Source: Pseudomonas sp. MPC6 (GTDB lineage Bacteria; Pseudomonadota; Gammaproteobacteria; Pseudomonadales; Pseudomonadaceae). Taken from it: DNA of 64,000 nt. The position numbers and the translations under genes were made by a program. The DNA lies in the NCBI RefSeq assembly GCF_006094435.1, contig NZ_CP034783.1:2569001-2633000 (forward strand), in the 5' to 3' direction. Below are positions 26,279 through 35,543 of this stretch, piece after piece. Position 1 is the stretch's first letter. Each line of letters begins with the position of its first letter. Below the pieces are notes generated by a model. The model did not search any database and was not told the origin of the DNA. It was given only the letters and a program-made list of their open reading frames with translations.

Positions 26279-27829
26279 ATGAAGACCTTACTCATCCTCG
26301 GCCTGCTCCTGCTCGGCGGCATCAGTTTCGCCGCCCAGGGGCTGCCCCTGAGCCCCAGTGAAAGTGCCGGCAAGCGGCTGTATCGCGAAGGGGTGTCGGG
26401 CAGCGGTGAGCCGATCATGGCCCGGGTCGGTGCGGCGAACATGCTGCTGCCGGCCAGCAGCCTGCCGTGCGCCAACTGCCATGGCAACGACGGCCAGGGG
26501 CGGCCGGAAGGCGGGGTACGGCCGCCGGACCTGAGCTGGTCGCGACTCACCAGCAGCTATGGCCAGCAGCAAATCAATGGCCGTGACTACCCGGCGTATA
26601 CCGAAGGCCTGTTGGCGCGGGCGATTCAGGAAGGACGCGATCCGGGCAACAATCGGCTCGATCCGGCGATGCCGCGGTTCGTGTTGTCGATGAATGATCA
26701 GCGCAACCTCACGGCCTACCTCAAGCGGCTGGCCGATGACCGCGACCCGGGCCTGACCGCCGGGAACCTGCATCTGGGCACGTTATTGCCACGCGAGGGA
26801 CCGTTGAGCGAGGAGGGCGCCACGGTGGCTGCGGTGCTCAGGGGCAGCGTGGCGCGCATCAACGAAGCGGGCGGGATTCATGGTCGGCAGTTGTACCTGA
26901 CGATTGTCGACCCGGGCCCGGACCGCGCCAGTGCCGAGCAGGCGCTGGACCAATTGATCAATCAGGAGCAGGTGTTTGCGTTGATCGCGCCGCTGGTCCC
27001 GGCACTGGACTCGGATCTGGCGGCACGCCTGGAACGGGCCGGTATCCCGCTGATCGGGCCGTTGTCGCTGCTGGGGACGGCCCAGGTCAGTCGGCAGATC
27101 TTCGAGCCGCTGCCGGGGTTGCGTGAACAACTGATCGCCCTGGCCGATTACGCCACCAACAGTTTGCGGGTGCTCCAGGGACCGACGCTGATCACCTACC
27201 CGGACGAGCCCGGACAACAGGTGGCGGCGCAGAACCTCAGCCAGTACCTGCAGGATCACGCCTGGCAAAAGGTGAGCCTGCAAGCCTATGACCCGGCACG
27301 GGACGATTTGCCACTGGGCTCGCGCTCGGTGTTCTACCTGGGCAGCGGCGGCGGTTTCAGTCGCCTCGCCGCGCGCTTGCAGACCGCGGGGCAGGTGCCT
27401 TACCTGTTCGCCGCCTCGAACCAGGTGGCGGGCGATCTGTTGCAAGTGCCCAGTGGTTTTTCCCGGCGGGTGTTTCTCGCCTATCCGTTCGTGCCCAGTG
27501 ACTGGACGCTGGCCGGACGCCTGGCCCTGACCCGCATGCGCGAGCACCAGGGGCTCGGCGGGCAGCACGCGGTGCTGCAAGTGGGCGCCTTCAGTTCGAT
27601 GCTGCTGTTCAGCGAGGGCATGAAGCAGGCCGGGCGCGACGCCAGCCGCGAGAAGCTCGTCAGCGCCCTCGAGGGCCTGCATGACTTCGAGACCGGGCTG
27701 ACCCCGAGGATCAGCTTCGGTCCGGGTCGCCGCCAGGGCTTGAGCGGCGCGCACATCGTTACCGTCGAGCTGCCCGGCCAGCGCTTCTATCTGGTAGCCC
27801 CCTACAAACCCATTGCCGCCACGCCATGA
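26279..27829 (+). CDS. Cytochrome c fused to an ABC-type periplasmic binding domain
   Basis: 516 aa. A signal peptide is followed by a class I cytochrome c domain (haem site PCANCHGNDGQG about residues 62-73, Pro/Met ligand region near AMPRFVLSM) and then a Leu/Ile/Val-binding-protein-like domain (from about residue 160, LGTLLPREGPLSEEGATVA, IVDPGPDRASAEQALDQL). No permease or ATPase gene is nearby, so it is unlikely to serve uptake. It may sense a ligand or pass electrons for the Mn-oxidase group. Co-directional, nine bases after the second SCO gene. Confidence 0.85.
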   Translation: MKTLLILGLLLLGGISFAAQGLPLSPSESAGKRLYREGVSGSGEPIMARVGAANMLLPASSLPCANCHGNDGQGRPEGGVRPPDLSWSRLTSSYGQQQINGRDYPAYTEGLLARAIQEGRDPGNNRLDPAMPRFVLSMNDQRNLTAYLKRLADDRDPGLTAGNLHLGTLLPREGPLSEEGATVAAVLRGSVARINEAGGIHGRQLYLTIVDPGPDRASAEQALDQLINQEQVFALIAPLVPALDSDLAARLERAGIPLIGPLSLLGTAQVSRQIFEPLPGLREQLIALADYATNSLRVLQGPTLITYPDEPGQQVAAQNLSQYLQDHAWQKVSLQAYDPARDDLPLGSRSVFYLGSGGGFSRLAARLQTAGQVPYLFAASNQVAGDLLQVPSGFSRRVFLAYPFVPSDWTLAGRLALTRMREHQGLGGQHAVLQVGAFSSMLLFSEGMKQAGRDASREKLVSALEGLHDFETGLTPRISFGPGRRQGLSGAHIVTVELPGQRFYLVAPYKPIAATP

Positions 27830-27842
27830 CCGGAGGTCGATG

Positions 27843-28796
27843 ATGAAACTCAATACTGTGCTGCTCCTGCTGGTGATGTCGGTGCCCGCGGCGTTTGGGG
27901 GCAACGGCCCGGTCGCTGCCCGGGTCAACGGCGAGGACATTTCCGAATGGCGCCTGGAGCGTTATTTCGCCGAGTACCTGGAGGACCAGGGCCGGGCCGT
28001 GGCCAGCATTCGCAATCCCAAGGCCTACAAACAATTGCGTCAGGCCGCCCTCAATGCGCTGATCGACCGCGAGCTGCTGTGGCAGGAAGCGGTCAAGCGC
28101 GGGGTGGTGATCAGCGACGCCACGGTGCGCAGCCAGGTCGACCAGACTCGGCAGGCCATCGGCGATCCCGCCAAGTTCGCCCGGCGCCTGGAAGACGCCG
28201 GCTTCGACGAAGCCGGTTATATCGAATACACCCGCCGTGAGCTCGCCGCTCGTCAGGTGTTCGCCGAGCTGACCCAGGCCGCCGGGCCGGACGAAAAGCA
28301 GATCCGCGCCTTCTACGAAGCGCATCGCGCCGAGATGAGCCGGCCCGAGGAAGTCCAGGCCCGGCACATCCTGATCAAAGTGGCGCAGGATGCCGACCCT
28401 TCCACAGTTGAAGCCGCGCGACTACGCTTGGAGCGGATGCGGCTGGAAATCAGTCAGGGCGAGGACTTCGCCAGCGTGGCCCGGGCCGGTTCCGAAGATG
28501 CATCCGCCAGCGAAGGCGGGGACCTGGGCTATTTCCCCCGGGGGCGCATGTTGCCGGAGTTCGAAGCGGCGGCGTTCGCCTTGGCAACGGGAGCTGTCAG
28601 TACGCCTGTGCGTACGGCGGTCGGCTGGCATTTGATCAAGGTGCAGAACCACCTGGAGGCGACCGATGTCTCAGAGGAGCAAGGGCTTGAGATGGTCCGG
28701 GTGTACCTTGCCCGGCAACACCAGGCCCAGGCTCGTCGAGACGTTCTGGCGCAGTTACGTTCCAGTAATCGAATCGAGCGAATTGACGATGATTGA
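27843..28796 (+). CDS. Periplasmic peptidyl-prolyl isomerase, PpiC/SurA-like parvulin
   Basis: 317 aa. A signal peptide is followed by a SurA-N-like chaperone region and a parvulin domain (about residues 170-270; VQARHILIKVAQDAD, GGDLGYFPRGRMLPEFEAAAF, VGWHLIKVQ). It would help fold exported proteins, plausibly MnxG or its partners. ATG 27843 is favoured over ATG 27840 because GGAGG then lies six bases away. Last gene of the mnxG group; its end is followed directly by the regulatory region of the secretion operon. Confidence 0.9.
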   Translation: MKLNTVLLLLVMSVPAAFGGNGPVAARVNGEDISEWRLERYFAEYLEDQGRAVASIRNPKAYKQLRQAALNALIDRELLWQEAVKRGVVISDATVRSQVDQTRQAIGDPAKFARRLEDAGFDEAGYIEYTRRELAARQVFAELTQAAGPDEKQIRAFYEAHRAEMSRPEEVQARHILIKVAQDADPSTVEAARLRLERMRLEISQGEDFASVARAGSEDASASEGGDLGYFPRGRMLPEFEAAAFALATGAVSTPVRTAVGWHLIKVQNHLEATDVSEEQGLEMVRVYLARQHQAQARRDVLAQLRSSNRIERIDDD

Positions 28797-28805
28797 AGGT
28801 TTACC

Positions 28806-28862
28806 CCCCAATACTGGGGAAAGAACTTCAGTGCCACTCCACACGCTTCCCCGCCTTTGGGG
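28806..28862. promoter_or_regulatory. Two CCCC-N6-GGGG elements upstream of the secretion/curli operon
   Basis: CCCCAATACTGGGG (28806-28819) and CCCCGCCTTTGGGG (28849-28862) are both perfect in the arms and 43 bases apart centre to centre, close to four helix turns. They sit about 151 and 108 bases before the inferred transcription start near 28964. Confidence 0.7.
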
Positions 28863-28937
28863 GGAGGGGGTGCTGGAAGATAGGGCATTGTCTTCAAATT
28901 CAAGGACATGAAGAGATAATAATACCGGCGCCCAGCC

Positions 28938-28952
28938 TGGCATGAAGTGTGC
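28938..28952 (+). promoter_or_regulatory. Sigma-54 promoter of the secretion/curli operon
   Basis: TGGCATGAAGTGTGC has exact GG-N10-GC spacing; the -12 element reads GTGC instead of TTGC. It precedes the TTG start at 29019 by about 67 bases. Confidence 0.6.
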
Positions 28953-29018
28953 GTTAGTCCTGTAAAGGGCGCACTCCCAGGGCTGGAACATCGGACCTGC
29001 GGTTTCAAGGAGTCGACC

Positions 29019-29552
29019 TTGTTAAACAAAGTACTGGTTGTCGAAGACGAACAGCTCCTTGGCGAAAACCTCAAGGATTACCTTCAGGCGCAAGGGTTGG
29101 ACGTCCGGATTGCACATGACGGAGCGACGGGTATCGGTGAAGCCGAACGGTTCGCCCCCGATGTGATGGTGTTCGATTACCGCTTGCCCGATATGGAAGG
29201 CTTTGAGGTGCTCGATGCTGTCCGCCGGAACAGGAATTGTCATTTTGTACTGATCACGGGGCACCCCACCGCTGAAGTCTGTGAGCGGGCCCGGCAACTC
29301 GGAGTCAGTCATATCCTGTTCAAACCCTTTCCATTGGCGGAATTGGCCCGGGCAGTCTGCGATCTTCTGGGCATGCAGCGCGAACCCAAAGCAGGCATGA
29401 GCACATCCGAAGGTTTTGTCGAACGACGCCAGAGCAGGACCGAAAGTTTCCCGCTGCAGTTGTACGACGGCAGTTGGGTGCTGGCAGATCGTCGACGAAT
29501 TCCATCGACGTCCGAGGCACCAGACGACGGACAATTGCTCACCGGGGATTAG
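29019..29552 (+). CDS. Stand-alone response-regulator receiver protein
   Basis: 177 aa. CheY-like receiver (residues about 4-120) with acidic pocket VEDE, phospho-acceptor D53 in VMVFDYRLPDMEG, Thr in LITGHP and Lys in ILFKPFPL. The tail of about 55 residues has no recognisable DNA-binding or enzyme domain. The receiver resembles that of MnxR (53859), so it could compete for the same kinases as a phosphate sink. The start is TTG with AAGGAG six bases upstream. First gene of the operon running to csgG. Confidence 0.82.
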   Translation: MLNKVLVVEDEQLLGENLKDYLQAQGLDVRIAHDGATGIGEAERFAPDVMVFDYRLPDMEGFEVLDAVRRNRNCHFVLITGHPTAEVCERARQLGVSHILFKPFPLAELARAVCDLLGMQREPKAGMSTSEGFVERRQSRTESFPLQLYDGSWVLADRRRIPSTSEAPDDGQLLTGD

Positions 29553-29621
29553 GGGCGCGACAAGCTGTAATGGCTCGCCGCGTCGACAGGGCTCAAAGCC
29601 CCCGGCGTTGGAGAGCATGCC

Positions 29622-31328
29622 ATGGACCGTCTATCCCTTGTCGTCGAACCGGCGCTGCTGGACTGTGTACCGTCTCGTTTTTCCAGTGAGCAACTGGCCC
29701 AGGCCCGGGCCCGGGCCACCAGCTCCGGCGAGCGGGTCCTGGAAGCCCTCGGGGTGCTGTGCGAACTGGCCCCCATGCCTTTCATCCAGTGCCTCGGCGC
29801 GACCCTGCATTATCCGGTGCTCGACACCGACAGCCTGTTTCAAGCCACCCCGGTGTTCGACCGGGTCACCCTGGCCCAATGCCTCAAGCGCGAATTCATC
29901 CTGCTGCGTCACGCCGATGCGGTGATCGGTGTGTTTGCCGACCCCTTCGACACCTCGCGCCTGGCCTGGATCGATGACTGCCTGCATGGCGCGCCGCTGT
30001 ACCTGGTGCACGCCGACGACCTGAAAGCCTACCTGGCGCGCCACGAAGAGAGCTTCCACGCGGTGGAATCGCTCAACGCCCAGGCCGACGCCAACATCGA
30101 AATCGATACCCTGCAAAGCCTGTCCCTGACCAGCATCAGCGAAGACGCCAGCGTGGTGGTCAAGCTGGTCAACTCGACCCTGTACGACGCGCTGAAAATG
30201 CACGCCAGCGACATCCACCTGGGCACCACCGGCAGCGGCCTGGTGATCAAGTACCGCATCGACGGCGTGCTGAACAACATCAGCAAGATCCAGGGCAGCG
30301 AGTTCGCCGAACAGGTGATTTCCCGGGTCAAGGTCATGGCCGAACTGGACATCGGTGAAAAACGCGTGCCCCAGGACGGTCGGTTCAAGATCGGTATCAG
30401 CGGCCGACAGATCGACTTCCGGGTCTCGATCATGCCGAGCATTTTCGGCGAGGACGCGGTGCTGCGGGTACTGGACAAACAGGACCTGGCGGACAAGGTC
30501 AGCGGCGTGCAGTTGCAGGCCCTGGGCTTTGAAGAACACACCCTGCGCCAGCTGCGCCGGCTGGCCGCCGAACCCTACGGCATGGTGCTGGTCACCGGTC
30601 CGACCGGCAGCGGCAAGACCACCACCCTCTACGCGATGATCACCGAGATCAACCACGGCGTGGACAAGATCATCACCATCGAAGACCCGGTGGAATATCA
30701 ATTGCCCGGCGTGCTGCAAATCCCGGTCAACGAAAAGAAAGGCCTGACCTTCGCCCGCGGCCTGCGCTCGATCCTGCGCCATGACCCGGACAAGATCATG
30801 GTCGGTGAAATCCGTGACCCCGACACCGCACAGATCGCCGTGCAGTCGGCGCTCACCGGGCACCTGGTGTTCACCACCATTCACGCCAACAACGTATTCG
30901 ATGTGATCGGCCGCTTCACCCAGATGGAAATCGACCCCTACAGCCTGGTCTCGGCGCTCAACGCGGTGCTGGCCCAGCGCCTGATCCGCCTGGTGTGCGC
31001 CAGTTGCAGTGCGCCGAGCTATCCGACCGAGGAGGAGCTGCGCCTCTCCGGACTCGATCCGCAACAGGTCGACCACTTCCAGTTTGTCCACGGCAAGGGC
31101 TGCGGCCATTGCCGGGGCACCGGTTATCGCGGGCGTACCGCAATTGCCGAGCTGCTGCATCTGGACGACGAGCTGCGGCAGATGATCGTCGAGCGCCAAC
31201 CCGTTTCGAAAATCAAGGCACACGCTTGCACCCGTGGCTTGCGCCTGTTGCGCGAGTCGGCGCTGGAACTGGTTGCAGAAGGGCGGACCACGCTCGAGGA
31301 GATCAATCGTGTCACTTTTGTCTCGTGA
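29622..31328 (+). CDS. gspE: GspE/PilB-type secretion ATPase
   Basis: 568-aa cytoplasmic hexameric motor. The N-terminal GspE-N domain leads into the ATPase with Walker A GPTGSGKTTTLYA, the Asp box IITIEDPVEYQLPG, Walker B KIMVGEIRDPDTA and the His box LTGHLVFTTIHANN. A zinc-binding tetracysteine region reads CASCSAP and CGHCRGTGYRG. Full length for the family. It powers pseudopilus assembly. The 3' end overlaps the next gene by 20 bases. Confidence 0.93.
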   Translation: MDRLSLVVEPALLDCVPSRFSSEQLAQARARATSSGERVLEALGVLCELAPMPFIQCLGATLHYPVLDTDSLFQATPVFDRVTLAQCLKREFILLRHADAVIGVFADPFDTSRLAWIDDCLHGAPLYLVHADDLKAYLARHEESFHAVESLNAQADANIEIDTLQSLSLTSISEDASVVVKLVNSTLYDALKMHASDIHLGTTGSGLVIKYRIDGVLNNISKIQGSEFAEQVISRVKVMAELDIGEKRVPQDGRFKIGISGRQIDFRVSIMPSIFGEDAVLRVLDKQDLADKVSGVQLQALGFEEHTLRQLRRLAAEPYGMVLVTGPTGSGKTTTLYAMITEINHGVDKIITIEDPVEYQLPGVLQIPVNEKKGLTFARGLRSILRHDPDKIMVGEIRDPDTAQIAVQSALTGHLVFTTIHANNVFDVIGRFTQMEIDPYSLVSALNAVLAQRLIRLVCASCSAPSYPTEEELRLSGLDPQQVDHFQFVHGKGCGHCRGTGYRGRTAIAELLHLDDELRQMIVERQPVSKIKAHACTRGLRLLRESALELVAEGRTTLEEINRVTFVS

Positions 31329-32112
31329 TCGTTTTGTCGCCGTGCTCGGCGCCAGCAGCGTCGGCCTGGGCCAGCGCAAGGGCAACGACACCCTGTGGCT
31401 GGGCAGCGTCGGCTTTATCGACGAAGGCTTCCATGCCTGGGCCGTGGCCCTGGACACCCTCGACCGGCTGCTGGCTGAACACACCCGGGCCGGTGCCGAA
31501 TTGAGCGTGGTGATTTCCGGGCACTTCAGCCGTTTTTGCCTGGTGCCCTGGAGCGACCAGATCAGCAGCCCTGACGAACTGCAGGGGTTCGCGCACCTGT
31601 GTTTCGAAGACCTCTACGGCGTACCGACTCAACCCTGGAGCCTGGTGTTGTCGGCCGAGCCTGCTGGCTACGACCGTATCGCCAGCGCGCTGCCGCAAGA
31701 CCTGCTGGCGCGCCTGCGCAGCCTGGTGAGCGAGCGCGGCCTGCGCTTGCGCTCGGTGCAGCCGTACCTGATGGCGGCCTTCAACCACTTCGATAAAAGC
31801 CTCGACGCCGGCGACTTCCTGTTCGTGGTCGCCGAGCCGGTGCGCAGTGTGTTGCTGCTGGCCCGGGAAGGGCGTTGGGCGGCGGTGCGTTCGGTCGGCA
31901 CCGGCGACAGCGACGCCGCACTGACCGCGCTGATCGGTCGCGAAAGCCAGTTGCAGGCCTCCACCAGCGAGCGGCCATTGAACGTCTACCTGCATGCGCC
32001 GGCGCGTATCGAGGCGCAGCCCGACGTACCCGGTGTGCAGCTGCGCACCCTTGAAGAGGACCGGACCGGCGTACGCGATGCGTTGTACGTCATGTCTCGG
32101 GCGGTGGCCTGA
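31309..32112 (+). CDS. PilM/GspL-cytoplasmic-like assembly protein
   Basis: 267 aa without signal peptide. Weakly resembles the actin-like cytoplasmic part of GspL or PilM (LSVVISGHFSRFCLVPWSDQI, then HLCFEDLYGVPTQPWSLVLS). In such machines this protein links the ATPase to the PilN-like inner-membrane protein. I chose GTG 31309, with GAGGAG seven bases upstream; this start lies inside gspE. The following gene carries the single-span part that a true GspL has fused, so the split PilM + PilN layout fits MSHA/T4P-like systems. Confidence 0.7.
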   Translation: MSLLSRDRFVAVLGASSVGLGQRKGNDTLWLGSVGFIDEGFHAWAVALDTLDRLLAEHTRAGAELSVVISGHFSRFCLVPWSDQISSPDELQGFAHLCFEDLYGVPTQPWSLVLSAEPAGYDRIASALPQDLLARLRSLVSERGLRLRSVQPYLMAAFNHFDKSLDAGDFLFVVAEPVRSVLLLAREGRWAAVRSVGTGDSDAALTALIGRESQLQASTSERPLNVYLHAPARIEAQPDVPGVQLRTLEEDRTGVRDALYVMSRAVA

Positions 32113-32113
32113 C

Positions 32114-32659
32114 ATGCGCGCCCTGATGCTCGACTTCCAGCCGCGTCGCCGCTCGGGCCCCTTGGGCTGGAGCCTGCTGGCCGGTGGCCTGGTGCTGACC
32201 CTGGGCTGCTTCTTCATCCAGCAGCACCTCAGTGAACAGGCCGCGCAACAGCAAGGCCATCTGCAGTCCGCCCAGCGCGTCCTCACCGGCGACGCCGGCA
32301 GCAAGACCAGCCTGACCCCGGCCGAGACCCGGGAACAGGCGCAGAACCTGGCCGAGATGCGCAAGGTTTCGCAGCAACTGCGCCGGCCCTGGGAACGGCT
32401 GTTCGCCATGCTCGAAACCCTGCCCCGGGATGACATCGCCTTGCTGACCCTGACCCCGGATGCGCGCAAGGGCCAGGTGCGGATCAGCGCCGAGGCACGG
32501 GACCTGGAAGCCATGCTCGCGTTCCACCAGCGCCTCGAAGCCAGCGACGAGCTGTCCGACGTGTCGCTGCTCAGCCACGAAATCGTCGTCAAATCGCCGG
32601 AGCAACCGGTGCAATTCAACCTGTCGGCCAGCTGGGAGATCGGTGATGCAAATCTCTAG
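32114..32659 (+). CDS. PilN-like inner-membrane assembly protein
   Basis: 181 aa. A short basic N-terminus (DFQPRRRSGPLG), one membrane helix (about residues 17-37), a coiled-coil-prone stretch and a small ferredoxin-like periplasmic domain (LPRDDIALLTLTPDARKGQ, ISAEARDLEAMLAFHQRLE) match PilN or the C-terminal part of GspL. One base after the PilM-like gene; overlaps the PilO-like gene by 14 bases. Confidence 0.72.
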   Translation: MRALMLDFQPRRRSGPLGWSLLAGGLVLTLGCFFIQQHLSEQAAQQQGHLQSAQRVLTGDAGSKTSLTPAETREQAQNLAEMRKVSQQLRRPWERLFAMLETLPRDDIALLTLTPDARKGQVRISAEARDLEAMLAFHQRLEASDELSDVSLLSHEIVVKSPEQPVQFNLSASWEIGDANL

Positions 32660-33194
32660 ATTGATCGTCCACGAATACTTGCAAGGCCTGGGCGTGCCCG
32701 GCCTGGCCGGGCTGGCAATGCTGCTGCTGGCGCTGCTGTATGGCCTGGGCGGCCTGATGCCGGACTGGCAGGCGCTGCAAACCCTCAGCCAGCAGACCCG
32801 CGAAGCCGGCGAGTACCTGGCCCGGGTCGAAGACGGCAGCGTCGCCGCCCCGGTGGTGCCGCAACGCCAGCTCGACGATTTTCGCAGCAAGCTGCCGTCC
32901 CAGCCCCAGGCCACGGTTGCCATCGACAAGATCTACGCGCTGGCGGCCCAGGAACACATCACCCTGGCCCGCGGTGAGTATTCCCTGGGCATCGACCCCA
33001 AGACCCATCTGGCTCGCTATCAGATCTTGCTGCCGGTGCGCGGCAGCTACCCGCAACTGCGGCGCTTCCTGCATGCCTTGCTCGGCCAGCTGCCGGCAGT
33101 GGTGGTCGAGGACGTGGAGTTCCAGCGCAAGAAAATCGCCGACACCGACCTGACCGGGCGGATCCGCATGACCCTTTACCTGTCGAGGTCATGA
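32646..33194 (+). CDS. PilO/GspM-like inner-membrane assembly protein
   Basis: 182 aa. A single membrane helix (about residues 17-38), a coiled segment and a ferredoxin-like domain with RYQILLPVRGSYPQLRRFLHAL, the usual core of PilO/GspM. It would pair with the PilN-like protein in the inner-membrane alignment complex. Overlaps both neighbours, so translation is coupled through this part of the operon. Confidence 0.75.
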   Translation: MQISRLIVHEYLQGLGVPGLAGLAMLLLALLYGLGGLMPDWQALQTLSQQTREAGEYLARVEDGSVAAPVVPQRQLDDFRSKLPSQPQATVAIDKIYALAAQEHITLARGEYSLGIDPKTHLARYQILLPVRGSYPQLRRFLHALLGQLPAVVVEDVEFQRKKIADTDLTGRIRMTLYLSRS

Positions 33195-33712
33195 TGAATA
33201 CCAAGCGCGCAGTGGGTTGGGTGGCGTTCTTCGGCGTGGCCGCGGCGCTGACCTGGTTGCCCGATTACTTCATGCCGTCGGAACAGGTCGAGGTCTCGGT
33301 CGTCGCCGCGTCCACCTCGGGTATCGGCAAAACCCGCGGCGCACTGCCAGCGGGGTCGGCCGCGAAAAAGCCGGCGGTGGTCAAGGACCTGACCCCGGCA
33401 GGCGATCTGTTTGCCGCCCGCAGCTGGAAGGCGGCCCCGACGCTTGCCAGCGTCACCGAACAACCCGTCATCGTCACCCCGGTGGTGCAAGCCCCCAGCG
33501 CACCGCCGATGCCATTCCAGTTCATCGGTCGGCTGGATGACCGTTCCGACCTGCAAGTGTTTTTGCAGAACGGCGAAAAAATATACGTCGTGCGCAAAGG
33601 GGATGTGATCGACGAAACCTGGCGGATCGAGGGCATTTCCGATGTGGAACTGAGCTTTATCTACCTGCCGCTGCATTTGTCCCAGACCTTGTCTGTGGGG
33701 AGCACGCAATGA
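33191..33712 (+). CDS. PilP/GspC-like inner-membrane protein
   Basis: 173 aa. One N-terminal membrane segment, a Pro/Ala-rich linker and a small C-terminal beta domain (PFQFIGRLDDRSDLQVFLQNGEKIYVVRKGDVIDETWRIEGI cut here into its features: FIGR, ...VFLQNGE, VVRKGDVID, WRIEGI) typical of PilP/GspC homology regions. It would connect the inner-membrane complex to the secretin encoded next. ATG overlaps the previous stop (ATGATGA) and the end overlaps the secretin start by four bases. Confidence 0.75.
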   Translation: MMNTKRAVGWVAFFGVAAALTWLPDYFMPSEQVEVSVVAASTSGIGKTRGALPAGSAAKKPAVVKDLTPAGDLFAARSWKAAPTLASVTEQPVIVTPVVQAPSAPPMPFQFIGRLDDRSDLQVFLQNGEKIYVVRKGDVIDETWRIEGISDVELSFIYLPLHLSQTLSVGSTQ

Positions 33713-35541
33713 ACCAATCCCGTTTGTTGATAAGCCTTGGCCTGTGCACAGTGCTGGTCGCGTGCAGTACGGCGCAAGTGGCCAACAAGGAAGCGTCCGA
33801 GCTGATCGAACAGGGCCAGTACGAAGCCGGCCTGGCCCGGGTCGAGGAAGGGCTGCGGGAGAACCCGCGCGATACCGAGTTGCACCTGCTGCGCAACAGC
33901 GGTCGGGCCAAGGCGATCACGGCGCTGCTGACTCAGGGCGACACCGATCGCGCACGCCGGGATTTCGCCTCGGCACGCATGGCCTACAGCCGGGTGCTGA
34001 CCATCGAGCCGAACAACCGCCGCGCCCAGGACGCCCTGCGCCAGCTTGAGTATCTGCGCAGCATGGAAGACAAACTCGAACTGGCCCGTGGCGACTTGCG
34101 TCGCGGTGACATCTACGGCGCCGATCGCCAGGTGAAACAGATCCTCGAACTCGACCCGAAGAATGAAGGCGCGCTGGAACTGCAAGGCAACATCCGCCTG
34201 GTCCAGAGCCGCAACGTGATCCCCTATCCGCAGCTGCGCACCCGCCTGGACCGGCCGGTGACCCTGGAATTTCGCGACGCCAACCTGAAGGTGATTTTCG
34301 AAGTGCTGTCCCAGGTCGCCGGTTTGAATTTCATCTTCGACAAGGACCTGCGCCCGGACATGAAAGCCACCATCTTCGTGCGCGACGTGCGAATCGAAGA
34401 CGCCGTGGAGCTGCTGCTGCAACAGAACCAGCTGCACCAGAAAGTGGTGAACGAAAACACTTTGCTGATCTACCCGGACTCGCCGCAGAAGGTCAAGGAT
34501 TACCAGGAGCTGGTGATGCGCACCTTCTACCTGACCAGCATCGATGCCAACACCGCGCTGAACATGATCAAGACCATGCTCAAGACCCGCGACGTGTTCG
34601 TCGACGAACGCCTCAATACCCTGACCATGCGCGACAGCGAAGACGCCGTGCGCATGGCGGAAAAGCTCCTGCAGTCGCAAGACCAGTCCAACCCGGAAGT
34701 GGTGCTGGAAGTGGAGGTGATGGAAGTCGCCACCCAGCGGATTCTCGACCTGGGCCTGCAATGGCCCAACACTTTTGGCGTGGTCAACAGCGACGGTTCG
34801 GCGGTGACCTTGCTCGATCAACTCAAGGGCATCAACTCCGGCCGGATCAGCATCTCGCCATCGCCCCAGGCCAAGATCAACGCCCAGGACAACGACATCA
34901 ACACCCTGGCCAGCCCGGTGATTCGCGTCAGCAACCGCGAGCAGGCACGCATCCACATCGGTCAGCGCGTGCCGATCATCAGCGCCACCTCGGTGCCGTC
35001 GACCCAGGGCCCGGTGATCACCGAAAGCGTCACTTACCTGGATGTCGGTCTGAAACTGGAAGTGCAGCCGACCGTGCACCTGAACAACGAAGTGGCGATC
35101 AAGATCGCCCTGGAAGTCAGTAACGCCACCCCGCTGGAGCCGACCCGCCAGGGCACGATTCCGGTGCAGGTCGACACCCGTAACGCCCAGACCACCCTGC
35201 GCCTGCATGACGGCGAAACCCAGATCCTCGCCGGCCTGATGCGCAACGACCATGGGGCGACCGGCAACAAGATTCCCGGCCTTGGCGACATACCCGGGTT
35301 GGGCCGTTTGTTCGGCAGCAACAAGGACACCGTCGGCAAGTCGGAACTGGTGCTGTCGATCACCCCGCGGATCGTGCGCAACCTGCCGTACCAGAGCCCG
35401 TCGGACATGGAATTCCCGACCGGCACCGAAACCAGCATGCACATCCAGGCGCCGGACCGGCAGCTGGAGTCGGCTGCTGCGCCGGCGGCTATCGATCGGC
35501 CGGTCGCGGTCACCACCCAAGTCGTTATCGAGAAGCCTTGA
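33709..35541 (+). CDS. gspD: Secretin GspD/PilQ/MshL-like outer-membrane lipoprotein
   Basis: 610-aa secretin forming the outer-membrane channel. The signal peptide ends in lipobox VLVACS, so it is probably lipidated. Residues about 25-130 look like TPR repeats (EASELIEQGQYEAGLARVEE). Then follow an STN/N0-like domain (VTLEFRDANLKVIFEVLS), an N1 domain (VMRTFYLTSIDANTALNMIKTML cut: TFYLTSIDANTALN) and the secretin beta-barrel gate with VPIISAT and GLGDIPGLGRLFGS. The N-terminal TPR fusion is more like MshL-type secretins than classical GspD. Confidence 0.9.
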   Translation: MNQSRLLISLGLCTVLVACSTAQVANKEASELIEQGQYEAGLARVEEGLRENPRDTELHLLRNSGRAKAITALLTQGDTDRARRDFASARMAYSRVLTIEPNNRRAQDALRQLEYLRSMEDKLELARGDLRRGDIYGADRQVKQILELDPKNEGALELQGNIRLVQSRNVIPYPQLRTRLDRPVTLEFRDANLKVIFEVLSQVAGLNFIFDKDLRPDMKATIFVRDVRIEDAVELLLQQNQLHQKVVNENTLLIYPDSPQKVKDYQELVMRTFYLTSIDANTALNMIKTMLKTRDVFVDERLNTLTMRDSEDAVRMAEKLLQSQDQSNPEVVLEVEVMEVATQRILDLGLQWPNTFGVVNSDGSAVTLLDQLKGINSGRISISPSPQAKINAQDNDINTLASPVIRVSNREQARIHIGQRVPIISATSVPSTQGPVITESVTYLDVGLKLEVQPTVHLNNEVAIKIALEVSNATPLEPTRQGTIPVQVDTRNAQTTLRLHDGETQILAGLMRNDHGATGNKIPGLGDIPGLGRLFGSNKDTVGKSELVLSITPRIVRNLPYQSPSDMEFPTGTETSMHIQAPDRQLESAAAPAAIDRPVAVTTQVVIEKP

Positions 35542-35543
35542 TC

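Noticed and set aside
29631..31484. 617-aa minus-strand open frame opposite gspE
   Set aside because: Antisense shadow; all ATPase motifs are in the plus frame.
33661..35520. 619-aa minus-strand open frame opposite gspD
   Set aside because: Antisense shadow in GC-rich DNA; the plus frame has clear secretin domains, and the minus one is His/Val/Gln-rich without any domain.
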